Positions 22,201 to 30,347 of a stretch of DNA of 64,000 bases are shown here, in pieces. Position numbers and translations under genes: made by a program. This DNA comes from Laguncularia racemosa (lineage: Eukaryota > Streptophyta > Magnoliopsida > Myrtales > Combretaceae). The notes below the pieces were generated by a model, which did not search any database, had not been told where the DNA came from, and saw only the letters and a program-made list of their open reading frames with translations. Within the stretch, counting starts at the first letter, position 1, and each line of letters starts with the position of its first letter. The stretch is taken from the NCBI GenBank assembly GCA_037954665.1, contig JBBMOL010000057.1, positions 3,100,001-3,164,000 of the forward strand, given 5' to 3'.

Positions 22201-24090
22201 TGTTTCCTTTAGGGGGCCAACATTTAAACATTGATAAACAGACAAAGGCATAACATTGATTGAAGCTCCTAGATCACACATAGCTTTAGCGATTCCAAGA
22301 CTACCTATTTTGCAAGGAATGGCGAACATACCTGGGTCCTTACATTTAGGAGGAAGCTTCTTCTGAATAATAGCTGAAACATTTTCACTCACACTAATCT
22401 TTTCATTACCTTTTAGCTTCCTTTTGTTAGTGCACAAGTCCTTGAGGAATCTAGCATAGCGCGGTATTTGCTTAATTGCATCAAGTAAATGAATATTTAC
22501 CTCGACTTTACGAAACGTTTCCAGAATCTCTTTTTCTTCCGCTTCCTTCTTGGATTTCGCTAATCTGGAGGGGAAAGGAGGTGGTATCAATGTGACCTTC
22601 GATGGCTCAACTAGAGACTTGCTAATCTGGTCGCCCTGCTGGCTCGGAGTCGAAGTCTCTTTCTTGGTCTCTTCCTCAAGATTAGACGGATTTCCTTTCT
22701 TATTTGATCCCTGCAATTCTGTTCCACTTCTCAAGGTAATGGCATTAACACTTTGCTTCGGGTTTGGAATAGTTTGAGAAGGTAACTTACCTTGAGTTTC
22801 TAACCTATTGACAACTGAAGCAAGTTGGCTTACCTGATGCTCCAAGTTTTGAATGCTTTGCTTTGTTTCCTCCTGAAATTGTTTGGTATTCACAGCTAGA
22901 GACTTAACAATATCCTCAAGGGGCATACCTGAAGTGGAAGGAGCTTGGGGTACGTGGTGTGATGGCTTAAGCTGGAATTGTTGGAAACTTTGTGGGTTAT
23001 TGCCATATCGGAAGTTAGGATGATCCCTCCATCCGGGGTTGTAAGTATTTGAATAGGGATCATACTTCCTCTGCGGTTGTCCTGGAAATCCGCCTACAGC
23101 ATTGGCGTGTTCATGATTGTCATCTTGCAATGTGGGGTACATGTCGGTCGGATGACTAGGAGCAGCACAAATTCCACAAGCTTTCACCTGTTGGGTATTT
23201 CCAAGAGCTAGCTGCTGCACAAGAGAGGTAAGATTAGAAATTTGATGTTCAAGGTTAGACACATTTACCTCATTTACCTTCCTTGAAGACGTATCATGCC
23301 TATACCCAAATTGTTGTGAATTGGCAGCCATAATGGAGATCAATTCCCTAGCTTGACCAGGGGTTTTGTTTACTATGGCACCTCCACTTGCAGCATCCAT
23401 CATCTTCCTCTCCATCGGAAGTAGGCCCTTGTAGAAGTATTGGATAAGGAGTTGTTCAGATATCCCATGTTGTGGGAAACTTGCACACAATTGCTTGAAC
23501 CTCTCCCAATACTCATGAAGAGTCTCGGTGTCCCTTTGTTTTATACCACAAATTTCTCTTCTTATACCAGCGGCTCTGGATGCAGGGAAGAATTTGTCCA
23601 AGAAGAGTCTCACCATATCTGTCCAAGTGGTGATAGAACCTGGAGGCAAATAAAACAACCAATCTTTAGCTTTAGTACTTAAAGAAAATGGAAAAGCACG
23701 TAGCTTGATTTGATCGTCGGTTATTCCTTGCGGCCTCATACTAGAACACACTATATGGAATTCTTTCAAATGCTTGTGAGGATCTTCATTTTCAAGACCA
23801 TGAAATGTAGGTAGCAGATGTATCAACCCAGATTTCAATTCGAATTCTACGGCTAGTTCAGGGTAGTGAATACAAAGTGGTTGTTGATTCACATCCGACG
23901 CAGCCAACTCCCTTAAGGTTCTCTCGAGATTTGCCATGTCTTCCTCTTTTTCAGAATCAAAGGATGAATCTGACAAGTCCGATACTAAGTTCGGTCCGGG
24001 GGATGATCTAGCTTCTTGTCGCAACCTCTTTAGAGTCTTCTCAATCTCCGGATTATAAGTTAGTTCACCTGTTTGAGAAGAACGAGTCAT
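19291..24090 (-). CDS. Element C Gag-Pol polyprotein (1599 aa, Athila type)
   Basis: Start MTRSSQTGEL lies about 30 nt inside the primer site. Blocks in order: gag core about residues 75-250 (LLPTFHGLENEDPHKHL, FFPASRAAGIRREI, LIQYFYKGL); a knuckle at about 305 reading CGICAAPSHPTDMY, where the last Cys is Tyr; aspartic protease at about 605 (CDLGASINVMPLSVY, the DLGA form usual in this lineage); RT about 900-1110 with an intact FMDD site near residue 1060; RNase H about 1150-1270 (CDASNYAVGAVLG, YSDHAALKYLL); integrase HHCC about 1410-1455 (HSYACGGHFGPKRT, CERCQKIG) and DDE core (WGIDFMGPF, ISDRGTHF, NGLAEVSNRE). It ends at a TAG in place of the Trp normally following PSKKD, so the integrase lacks its C-terminal domain. 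Function: reverse transcription and integration of the element. Confidence 0.9.
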   Translation of the reverse strand: MTRSSQTGELTYNPEIEKTLKRLRQEARSSPGPNLVSDLSDSSFDSEKEEDMANLERTLRELAASDVNQQPLCIHYPELAVEFELKSGLIHLLPTFHGLENEDPHKHLKEFHIVCSSMRPQGITDDQIKLRAFPFSLSTKAKDWLFYLPPGSITTWTDMVRLFLDKFFPASRAAGIRREICGIKQRDTETLHEYWERFKQLCASFPQHGISEQLLIQYFYKGLLPMERKMMDAASGGAIVNKTPGQARELISIMAANSQQFGYRHDTSSRKVNEVNVSNLEHQISNLTSLVQQLALGNTQQVKACGICAAPSHPTDMYPTLQDDNHEHANAVGGFPGQPQRKYDPYSNTYNPGWRDHPNFRYGNNPQSFQQFQLKPSHHVPQAPSTSGMPLEDIVKSLAVNTKQFQEETKQSIQNLEHQVSQLASVVNRLETQGKLPSQTIPNPKQSVNAITLRSGTELQGSNKKGNPSNLEEETKKETSTPSQQGDQISKSLVEPSKVTLIPPPFPSRLAKSKKEAEEKEILETFRKVEVNIHLLDAIKQIPRYARFLKDLCTNKRKLKGNEKISVSENVSAIIQKKLPPKCKDPGMFAIPCKIGSLGIAKAMCDLGASINVMPLSVYQCLNVGPLKETCVIVQLADRSNVYPEGVLEDVLVQVNGLVFPADFYVLDMENDDSRNSSMILLGRPFLKTSRTKIDVHDGNLTMEFDGEVIKFNIYDAMKYPSDISPVFVVDVIDPLTQTTFDLIDDDELKVVLNKSLTIHALTTLKEKFVISSDLQDKIWELESLKPIRYDVSYIHLPPSNTKLLPSVVQAPKLELKPLPKHLKYIFLGEKETLAVIVSNKLSTLEEEKLIRVLRDYKEAIGWSIADIKGLSPSTCMHKILMEDKCKPSREVQRRLNPPMMEVVKKEILKLLDAGMIYPISDSKWVSPIQVVPKKTGLIVIENSDGELIPTRVQNGWRVCVDYRKLNASTRKDHFPLPFLDQMLERLAGHSHYCCLDGYSGFHQIPVAPEDQEKTTFTCPFGTFAYRRMPFGLCNAPATFQRCMVSIFSDYVENIIEVFMDDFTVYGNSFDSCLTNLTKVLQRCIDKNLVLNYEKCHFMVEQSLILGHIVSSKGLEVDKAKVELIKSLPYPVSVREIRSFLGSAGFYRRFIKDFSKITQPLCRLLQKEVTFEFDEACKNAFDTLRDKLTSAPIIQPPDWTLPFEIMCDASNYAVGAVLGQRVGRASHAIYYASRTLDNAQCNYSTTEKELLAVVFALEKFRSYLLGTKVIVYSDHAALKYLLAKKEAKPRLIRWILLLQEFDLEIHDRKGSENLVADHLSRIPISEGSTQIQDDFPDEYLFSIQKTIPWYADIVNYLVTKTLPSDLSRAQKDKIKSDAKYYVWDDPYLWKHCADQIIRRCISQDDIPSILQFCHSYACGGHFGPKRTAQKVLGCGLFWPTLFRDSFMLCKSCERCQKIGNLGRRDQMPLTPILACEIFDIWGIDFMGPFPSSFGNVYILLAVDYVSKWVEAKTTRTNDAKVVVDFVKSHIFARFGTPKALISDRGTHFCNRIVETLLKKYRVTHRTSTAYHPQTNGLAEVSNREIKSILEKTVNPSKKD

Positions 24091-24118
24091 ACAAGAATAG
24101 AAATAAATTTGACACCAA

Positions 24119-24136
24119 TCCCCGGCAACGGCGCCA
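24119..24136 (-). other. tRNA-Asp primer-binding site of element C
   Basis: The minus strand reads TGGCGCCGTTGCCGGGGA, complementary to the 3' end of plant tRNA-Asp(GTC) including CCA, 5 nt inside the LTR end. This is the main support for the Athila-type call besides the protein. Confidence 0.9.
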
Positions 24137-24280
24137 AAATTTGATGGGTGTCGAATCTAACAAAAATAAAACCTACTCCTAGACAATTATATGATTTGCA
24201 TATAGTGGTGAGAAGGGTCGAATCCACAGGGATTGGTAAAGATATTTCTATTCAAAGAGAACAATAAGAAAAAGGAAAAT

Positions 24281-24305
24281 GGGGGGGGGGGGGGGGGGGG
24301 GGGGG
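24281..24305. repeat. 25-nt poly-G tract
   Basis: Uninterrupted G run within the 5' LTR of element C. The equivalent part of the 3' LTR is deleted, so its length cannot be cross-checked here. Confidence 0.95.
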
Positions 24306-25081
24306 TTTGTTTGTGAATCAAATAAAATAAAACAAGGTAAGAAAATCAGATATTGGTAAAAGCCTAGCCAAAGGAATCGAGATGGTTTAATTCTAGGAAT
24401 TGATCATCGATGCAAATGTTCTCTATTCTTGTTCTAGATAAATTGGTTATGGTTATTAACAATCTCTAACAACCTATCTCTCCTTACTTCCTCGATAACC
24501 TCCGACAAGCGCTTTGAATTATTTCTCTTATTGATTAAACAACCCGTAGACAAGCGCTTAGGATTTAATCTATCAATAGCATTAAGATCTAGAGAGACTA
24601 CCAATTCATGCCAGTAGATTATAAGATAACCTATTTAAACATGATCACATACCTCCATAACATGAATTCGATCATCTCTTTTATAACCAAACATGTTATT
24701 GCGTCACTAAGACTAGAACAATCAAACAATTACGGATTTGACGTGCTAATTGACAATATATTAACTTGCTAATTGAGTAGAAGAGCTCTATTCATACCAA
24801 TCAACAAAGATAATAATGACAAAACGATCAGAAGATATATGAATACCCGAAAGCAAAGAATAGAATAAATACAAGTCAATTAGACCTCACAATTCGTGGA
24901 GAATTAAACATCTATGACCCTTTGGCTAGAAAAGTAGCTTAGCTACTCATGTTCATCAATAAAACGAAAATAAAAGATAGAAACATAATGATCCCGGTTG
25001 TTTGCTCTGCCTCCGCGTTTCCTTCTTCAAGATCCAAGATTCCAAAGTTCAAAAAGTTGTCCTAACCCTCTAGGGTTGGCT

Positions 25082-25090
25082 CTATTTATA
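25082..25090 (-). promoter_or_regulatory. TATA-like box of element C 5' LTR
   Basis: Minus strand TATAAATAG in a moderately GC context, about 950 bp upstream of the LTR end on the minus strand; conserved at 16686-16694 in the 3' LTR. Placement fits an LTR promoter; start site not determined. Confidence 0.5.
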
Positions 25091-25783
25091 CTATTAGATG
25101 GATAACATGTGATCTTTTGCTAGCAAGATACGAAAATATCTTTCCTTTTTCAAGTAGATTTCGAGAAGTGAAGATACGTCTGCCTGGCATGCCCCACCAC
25201 ACGGCCGTGGGTTAAGCCGTGCCATCCTCTGTGCATATTCTTCAAGTCTTCAACCGCGCCCAGTGTGAACCACGGTTACACACACGGCCAGATTTCAAGC
25301 CGTGTCTTCGTCTGTGCATAATCTTCAAGTCTTCATCCGTGTCCAGTGTGTAGCACGGTTACAACCACGGCTAGATTTCAAGTCGTGCCTTCATCTGGTT
25401 GATGTTCCACACTTTCTTCTCCTTGGTCCTGGCTTCCACCATGGCTTCAAGCACGGTTTATCCCACGGCTTCCACCACGGCCGTGCCTTAAGGCGTGTCT
25501 CTCTCTGTTCAAAGTCCTCATTTTCGCCTTCTTTTCCAGTGTGTAACACGGTTTGAAACTTGGTCGTGCCTAAAACCGTGCTTCCTCCGGTGGTGTAATT
25601 TCTTGTCTTGATCCAAGTTGTAGATGACTTCTCTAAAATACTTGAATTAGCATCCTTGACTCCATTTAACCTGATTTATTACGATGATAGAATTAAAGTA
25701 CCATTTCCTTATGATTTCTATAAAATCAATAATAATTTAACACAATTTATACTATAAAGATTGAGTATAAAATGGCTCTATCA

Positions 25784-25824
25784 AGCTCGCATAATGAAGA
25801 CTATTTTCTTTTATTTTGCAATTG
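25784..25824. repeat. 41-bp direct repeat flanking element C, right copy
   Basis: Identical to 16133-16173. It is the natural continuation of LTR D, judged by the homologous uninterrupted solo LTR E. Confidence 0.95.
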
Positions 25825-26475
25825 TTATTTGGACTATTTTATGTTGTATTTTCTTTTGGAACACTTTATTTTCATTGTAATTTTCATTTAGGACTAGCCA
25901 CCTTAAAAGTGGCAAACTTTTAATTTTGACCATTTTCTAACCCTAAGAGTAGCAAGTATAAATACTTGCTTATAGTAGGGTTTGAGGAGGCCATATTTTG
26001 CAGTTTAAACCCAGCACTTCACGTGTGGAATTAGGGTTCATCCTAGTTCAAAAATCTCTTATCAATTTCAACCCAAGAATTGGAATTGTGGTGAATGCGA
26101 TAAAGGGGAATTGTGAGTCATATCGATTTCATCTTTGTTGTTTTTCATTTCTTCTCTAGTGAGTCATATCTAGGGTGGATTTGAATCTTTCTTGGAACTA
26201 TTGTGAGTGTAATTCATGAACAATTGACTTGTTAAGATTGATTGTTCTTTTAGTACTTGAATTATATATATCATTTAGTGTTGGCGTGCATTGGAATTGA
26301 AGAAAGAGTGGAAATCACGGTTTTAATACTTCAATCTTGTTCTGATTTCACATGGATCTAATCTCTCTTTGTTGTTATTTGGTGAAGATTACAAGTAGGG
26401 ATTGCAATTACATCATTTGATCTTCATTTTTCCATCAAATTTCAAGGGGGTTCACGTGATTTTGTCATCTACATT
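25825..26475 (+). repeat. LTR D, right part
   Basis: Continues LTR D after element C, in step with LTR E (GGAACACTTTATTTT, then a GACTAGCCACC...AAAAGTGGCA block, then GTATAAATACTTG at about 25948). The right boundary is uncertain; it is probably in the GATTTTGTCATCTACA stretch at 26458-26473. Confidence 0.65.
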
Positions 26476-26495
26476 AGTAGGATTAGATAAAAAAT

Positions 26496-26791
26496 TAGTT
26501 ACTATAGGAAATATTATAAAATAACATTTTGTAAGCCTAATGCATCCATCCAATTTATAAATGAAATTTATGAATTTTTTCTCTCGAAAATGCTCTAGAG
26601 AATTTTGTTTTTAACTTGAATTGGAGATAATTTCAAATCTTTTCCTTTTCTTCATATGATCAAGCTACACAAAATCTTAATAATATATTATTAGGATCTC
26701 ATGTAGCTAAATTGGATGGATGCATTTTGCTTTAAAAAAAAATGCTATTTATAATATTATAAAATAATTTCAAATCTTTCCTAAGCAACTA
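26496..26791. mobile_element. MITE-like inverted-repeat element (about 295 bp)
   Basis: The left arm (26496-26562) and the reverse complement of the right arm (about 26700-26791) match over most of their length. They share an outer TAGTT-CT--AGGAAA motif, a central ATATTATAAA block and an inner AATGCATCCATCCAATTT block. TA dinucleotides flank both ends, a possible 2-bp target duplication. No coding capacity. Superfamily not determined. Confidence 0.6.
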
Positions 26792-27112
26792 CAGAATTTG
26801 TTTTGATGGAATAAACAAGAATAATTTGTAATTAATAATCTTGTTGCACTTTGTTTGCCAAAAGATGGGCAATCATATTTCCTTTCCTCATCACTACAAT
26901 TAAAGTTAAGCACTCTATCTATTGAACTTTTTCTCTACAAGCATGAACATCATCCATAGACCTATTATGGAAATATGTATCAAAATTAACTATAGACACT
27001 AAAATAGAAGAGTTAATCTAAATTTCCACATGCTAACACTTAAGTTTAGACCCATCATTGATTATTTGTTTTAGTATAGGAAAAGTAAGACTATATTAGA
27101 AAGGAAATGAAA

Positions 27113-27340
27113 AAAATATGACTTTTGTATTTTATAATCACTTGTTAATATTAGTAATGACACATAAATCAATTTATGATTAATAATTTAATAAATAATA
27201 TTATTAAATATATTTAAGTATATAAGTTAATAAAAATAAAAAATGTAGAAAAAAAAACGGTATGAAAAATAAATCAAACCTTAGAACCCCTTAGCCAACC
27301 ACCATAAGGATAGGGGCCATTAGCTAATTGTGGGGGTGTC
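27113..27340 (+). repeat. Left arm of a long inverted repeat split by element F
   Basis: The arm matches, in inverted orientation, 37186-37432. Shared blocks: TATTTTATAATnAnTTGTTAAT, then TTATGATTAATA, then AAATAAAT-AAACC-TAGAACC, then CTAGCCA-CC--AAGG type. By eye it is about 70 percent similar with small indels. It looks like a foldback or long-TIR element into which F inserted. Confidence 0.55.
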
Positions 27341-27895
27341 ATGATCCCCCTTAAATGTGTAATTACCCCAAAATAAATAATTATATAAGATTTATTAAAT
27401 TATAATGACAATGGTAAACAAGTAAATTTTACAAAAACAAAGGGGTAAATGGGTCTTTTTACAAACGAGATATAAATACCCTATGTAACCTAGCTCTCCT
27501 CCCTTTTTGCTATTTGCACAGTAATACAGAAAAGTAACAGACAAGAAGACACTCTTTGAAACCTACAGGTAAACTAGCGATTTCCATAAGGATCGAAAAT
27601 GATTCAATTAGCTAAGGAGTTTTAATAATTGAATTGTTATTTACGAATATTGAATTGATGATTTAATCAATTGTTCTTACCCAATTCAATAGGAATTTGA
27701 ATTGAGTAAAAGGGCGGAACAAGCATAGCATCAAGTGATCTAGGAGTTCAAACTACAAGTTGGGACAAGTAAGTATACTAACCTACATAATTTGTTAGAA
27801 ATGAAAAGTTTTAGGATTTGATTAAGCTTAGGATCAAAGAAATTAGAATTAGGAACAAATTGGAAAAGAGGAAATGGGGTTCATGAAGAATAGTA

Positions 27896-28200
27896 TGATA
27901 CACAGTCAAGCACACACCCATGTACGTGCTCGTGTTAAAACATGCATTGTGTATAGAAATGTACACAGCTAAAGTACATGCCCGTATACTTGGGCGTGTC
28001 AAATTATGGGTGCACGAACAACTATAACACCATATATCCAAGCGTGCTAAAGTGACAAAATCCACAGAAAAATACACGACCATTCTATACAATCGTATAT
28101 CCGTGCAAAACACACAGAAAGATACACAACCACTATATATGACTGTGTATCCCGATCATGCTAAAGTACATGGCCTAAAACACGACTGTGTACTTAGTAA
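27896..28200 (+). repeat. Degenerate minisatellite with inverted GTGTAC/GTACAC motifs in LTR F
   Basis: Several units of roughly 50-60 bp repeat the theme CACACAGAAAGATACACAACCA...GACTGTGTATCC (quoted in parts). The same array is at about 35525-35860 in the 3' LTR. Each unit can pair with itself (ACACGACCnTnnTACnn..GTGTA). Confidence 0.6.
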
Positions 28201-28304
28201 TATTTTATTTATCGATTTAACTTACATTTATTCAAATTTTCGTGCGACCTAAAAACATAATGTAACCTTAGAAACTCCAATAGCATAAAAAAAGGAATCA
28301 TATA

Positions 28305-28400
28305 AAAGCTAGTCCATAATATGTGAAAACATTGGTGATTATTCTTAGATTAGTACTAAAAAGAAATCACCGGTGTTTTCACATATTACAGACTAGCTTT
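28305..28400. repeat. Long hairpin (36-nt arms) in the 5' LTR of element F
   Basis: Arms 28305-28340 and 28365-28400 are reverse complements at about 32 of 36 positions, with a loop of about 24 nt. The 3' LTR (about 35970-36060) matches the right arm and the loop but not the left arm. Confidence 0.85.
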
Positions 28401-28758
28401 AAGTCCAGGATCAGGTGTGCTTAAGACTAAGACTTTAAGTACACATAACTTTGTTTATTTCTTATACTTGTTAAGTTAGAATTAAATTAGATTAAGTTAG
28501 ATGAATTGGTTTAAGTGGTTAAGTGTTTATTGTATGTGCTTGGCTTAGCCTAAGGGCTCATAGAGGCAGATCCCTAGGGAGCATCCCGATGATCCTTAAA
28601 TGATGTTGTTCCTAGTGGAGTCGTGCTTAGAAATGATCTAGGTTGGTTTAAGGTTTAAGGACTCATGGGTGTTAGGGCCTATAGTTGCAGTTCCCAACAT
28701 CATATCAAGTTTTAAGTATGATTAAGGTTTAAGGACTCATGGGTGTTAGGGCATGTAG

Positions 28759-29672
28759 TGATAGGAATCAAAATCCTATAAGACCTATCATTAGGGCAAG
28801 AATCAAAAGATTTCAAATCTTGGCGATGAGGGTCCTTTTTGAGCAAATTGACCTTGAAATTATTTGCTTACTAACCTTTTTTCTATTATTCATGTATTGT
28901 ATATTCCAACAGGCACACTTATCATGCTTTACAAGGTGGTGGACAAACTCACTAAGACTCAGCTTGTGGGTTATCTATGGATCGACCTAAACTGAAAATG
29001 AGTTGGATCGACGAGTTGATTTGAAGACCCGACATGTTGAGGATTATTTTTGTTTGTTTGTTATTTTCTAGGAACTATTTATGTTATAAGTTTTTGGGGC
29101 ACTTTTTTTTGTTGTAATTTATGTTTTAGGACCGACCACCCTATAGTGGCATAGTTGTAATTTTTTAGAGTATTTTTACCTTAATAGGAGCAAGTATAAA
29201 TATTTGGAGGGGGATTATCTTTAACATCAAATTATACACTTTTTGGCCATGAGAGACACCCTCTTACAAGCTTCTACTCTTATCAATTTCAAGTGTAGAA
29301 TTGTGGTGAGTTGGCTTAGGAATTCCTTGTGAGTTATATCAAGGTCATTTCTAAGTTGCATCCAATTATATCTAGTGAGTATTATCTAGTTTGCGATTAG
29401 ATTGGTTCTTATTGTTTTTGTTTCACACAATTAGGGTTCCTTTAGTCAATATATGGTTTACGCCATTTGTAATTGAAAATTGGAATCACTTGTGTTGTTT
29501 ATTAAATTAGTTGTCTAATTTAGTACACGCCATTTGTGGAATTGTGTGTTCCCTATTTTACACGCCATTTTTGGGAAATTGTTCATCAATTTATTATACC
29601 ATATTTGTGGAGTTATCTAGTTGATTTATCAATTGGAAAGTGTACTTTGTGCTTTGGATTTTAGGCACATCA
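28759..29672 (+). mobile_element. Solo LTR E (CRM-like gypsy) inside LTR F
   Basis: 914 bp, begins TGATAGGAATC, ends GGCACATCA, flanked by TGTAG (28754-28758) and CGTAG (29673-29677), a 5-bp duplication with one transition. Closely related to LTR D and more distantly to the LTRs of A; it encodes the same pol-tail peptide (ALLFEQ-like: MRVLFEQIDLEII). A TATA-like TATAAATA is at 29195-29202. With E removed, the flanks match the uninterrupted sequence of LTR F. No internal region remains, so it arose by LTR-LTR recombination. Confidence 0.88.
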
Positions 29673-29962
29673 CGTAGTGGTAGTTCCCAACACCGGGTTA
29701 AGGATTAAGCTTTTAAGTGTGTTTAACGGGATCATGAATACCCCATTGTTGTTATGTGAACTTAAGTAAAATATGAACTTGTTGATTGATGTTTAAAAGC
29801 TACATATTATGTTAGGAGTATTAGATGCATATGATTGTAGGTTACAAGTATTACAGGATTAGATGGTATCAGAGTAGGGTTAAGAGCCTTAATGTGTCAT
29901 TGTTTGGTAAGGACACGTAGCGAGCCGTAGTGCTCACAGGTTTCAAGGCGTTACAACTTAGA

Positions 29963-29974
29963 TGGTATTAGAGC
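29963..29974 (+). other. Initiator tRNA-Met-type primer site of element F
   Basis: TGGTATTAGAGC, one mismatch from the plant consensus, 7 nt after the 5' LTR end. Confidence 0.75.
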
Positions 29975-30347
29975 ATAGGTTGACGATCCTTAGGAGCTTA
30001 AGTTTTTATCTGTAAAGCTTAGGTTTAATGATCTTTAGAAATTAGGTGATGATCAATAGGTGTACGTTTTAAACAATGGGAAGTAATATATGATCTTTAG
30101 AGGAATTAAGCATTTGATCTATAGGAGGGTGAGATACGATGAGAGTAGGTGAAGTTATGGGATGAAATTTTATTCAATAATTTATTTTACTATACTTATT
30201 ATTTTATTTGCAATTCTCTTAATTTCTAAGTTATGCATATATATGTATACAATTATGTGTAGAGGTATATATGCCAACACTTAATCACACTAACAATTGA
30301 ACTGGTATTAGTTCTTGAGTCTATCTAGTTATCACTTTTCAAACAAA

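Larger units (their letters stand above)
16174..25783 (-). mobile_element. Element C: Athila-type Ty3/gypsy retrotransposon, young
   Basis: The 5' LTR is 24142-25783; the 3' LTR is 16174-17365 and lacks the part equal to 24142-24570. The primer site at 24119-24136 (minus TGGCGCCGTTGCCGGGGA) is an 18-nt match to plant tRNA-Asp(GTC), typical of Athila elements. A polypurine tract, AGTGTGGGGGAAT (minus), abuts the 3' LTR at about 17366-17380. Gag-pol is one frame of about 1,778 codons (24090 to 18751) with a single internal stop. The LTRs differ by about ten substitutions in 1.19 kb plus one 24-bp repeat-unit indel. No env-like frame is seen between integrase and the 3' LTR. Confidence 0.92.
24142..25783 (-). 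repeat. 5' LTR of element C
   Basis: 1642 bp with TG...CA ends. It contains a 25-nt poly-G tract (24281-24305), a TATA-like box (TATAAATAG, minus) at 25082-25090, and degenerate direct repeats with CACGGCCGTG cores at about 25196-25580, including one extra 24-bp unit near 25441 compared with the 3' LTR. Confidence 0.92.
27358..29955 (+). repeat. 5' LTR of element F (contains solo LTR E)
   Basis: Starts TGTAATTACC, ends GGCGTTACA. A TATA-like box (TATAAATACC) is at 27471-27480, conserved at 35109 in the 3' LTR. Without E it is about 1.68 kb, shorter than the 3' LTR because about 380 bp (equivalent to about 36545-36920) are deleted near 29800. Confidence 0.85.

Noticed and set aside
22550..22777. 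Plus-strand frames within 19434-23682 opposite the Athila polyprotein
   Set aside because: They mirror a long, motif-rich minus-strand frame and have no motifs of their own.
28052..28252. Open frames in the minisatellite of LTR F
   Set aside because: Produced by tandem units (repeated TTxLYN/TQP-like words); the array is explained as an LTR repeat.
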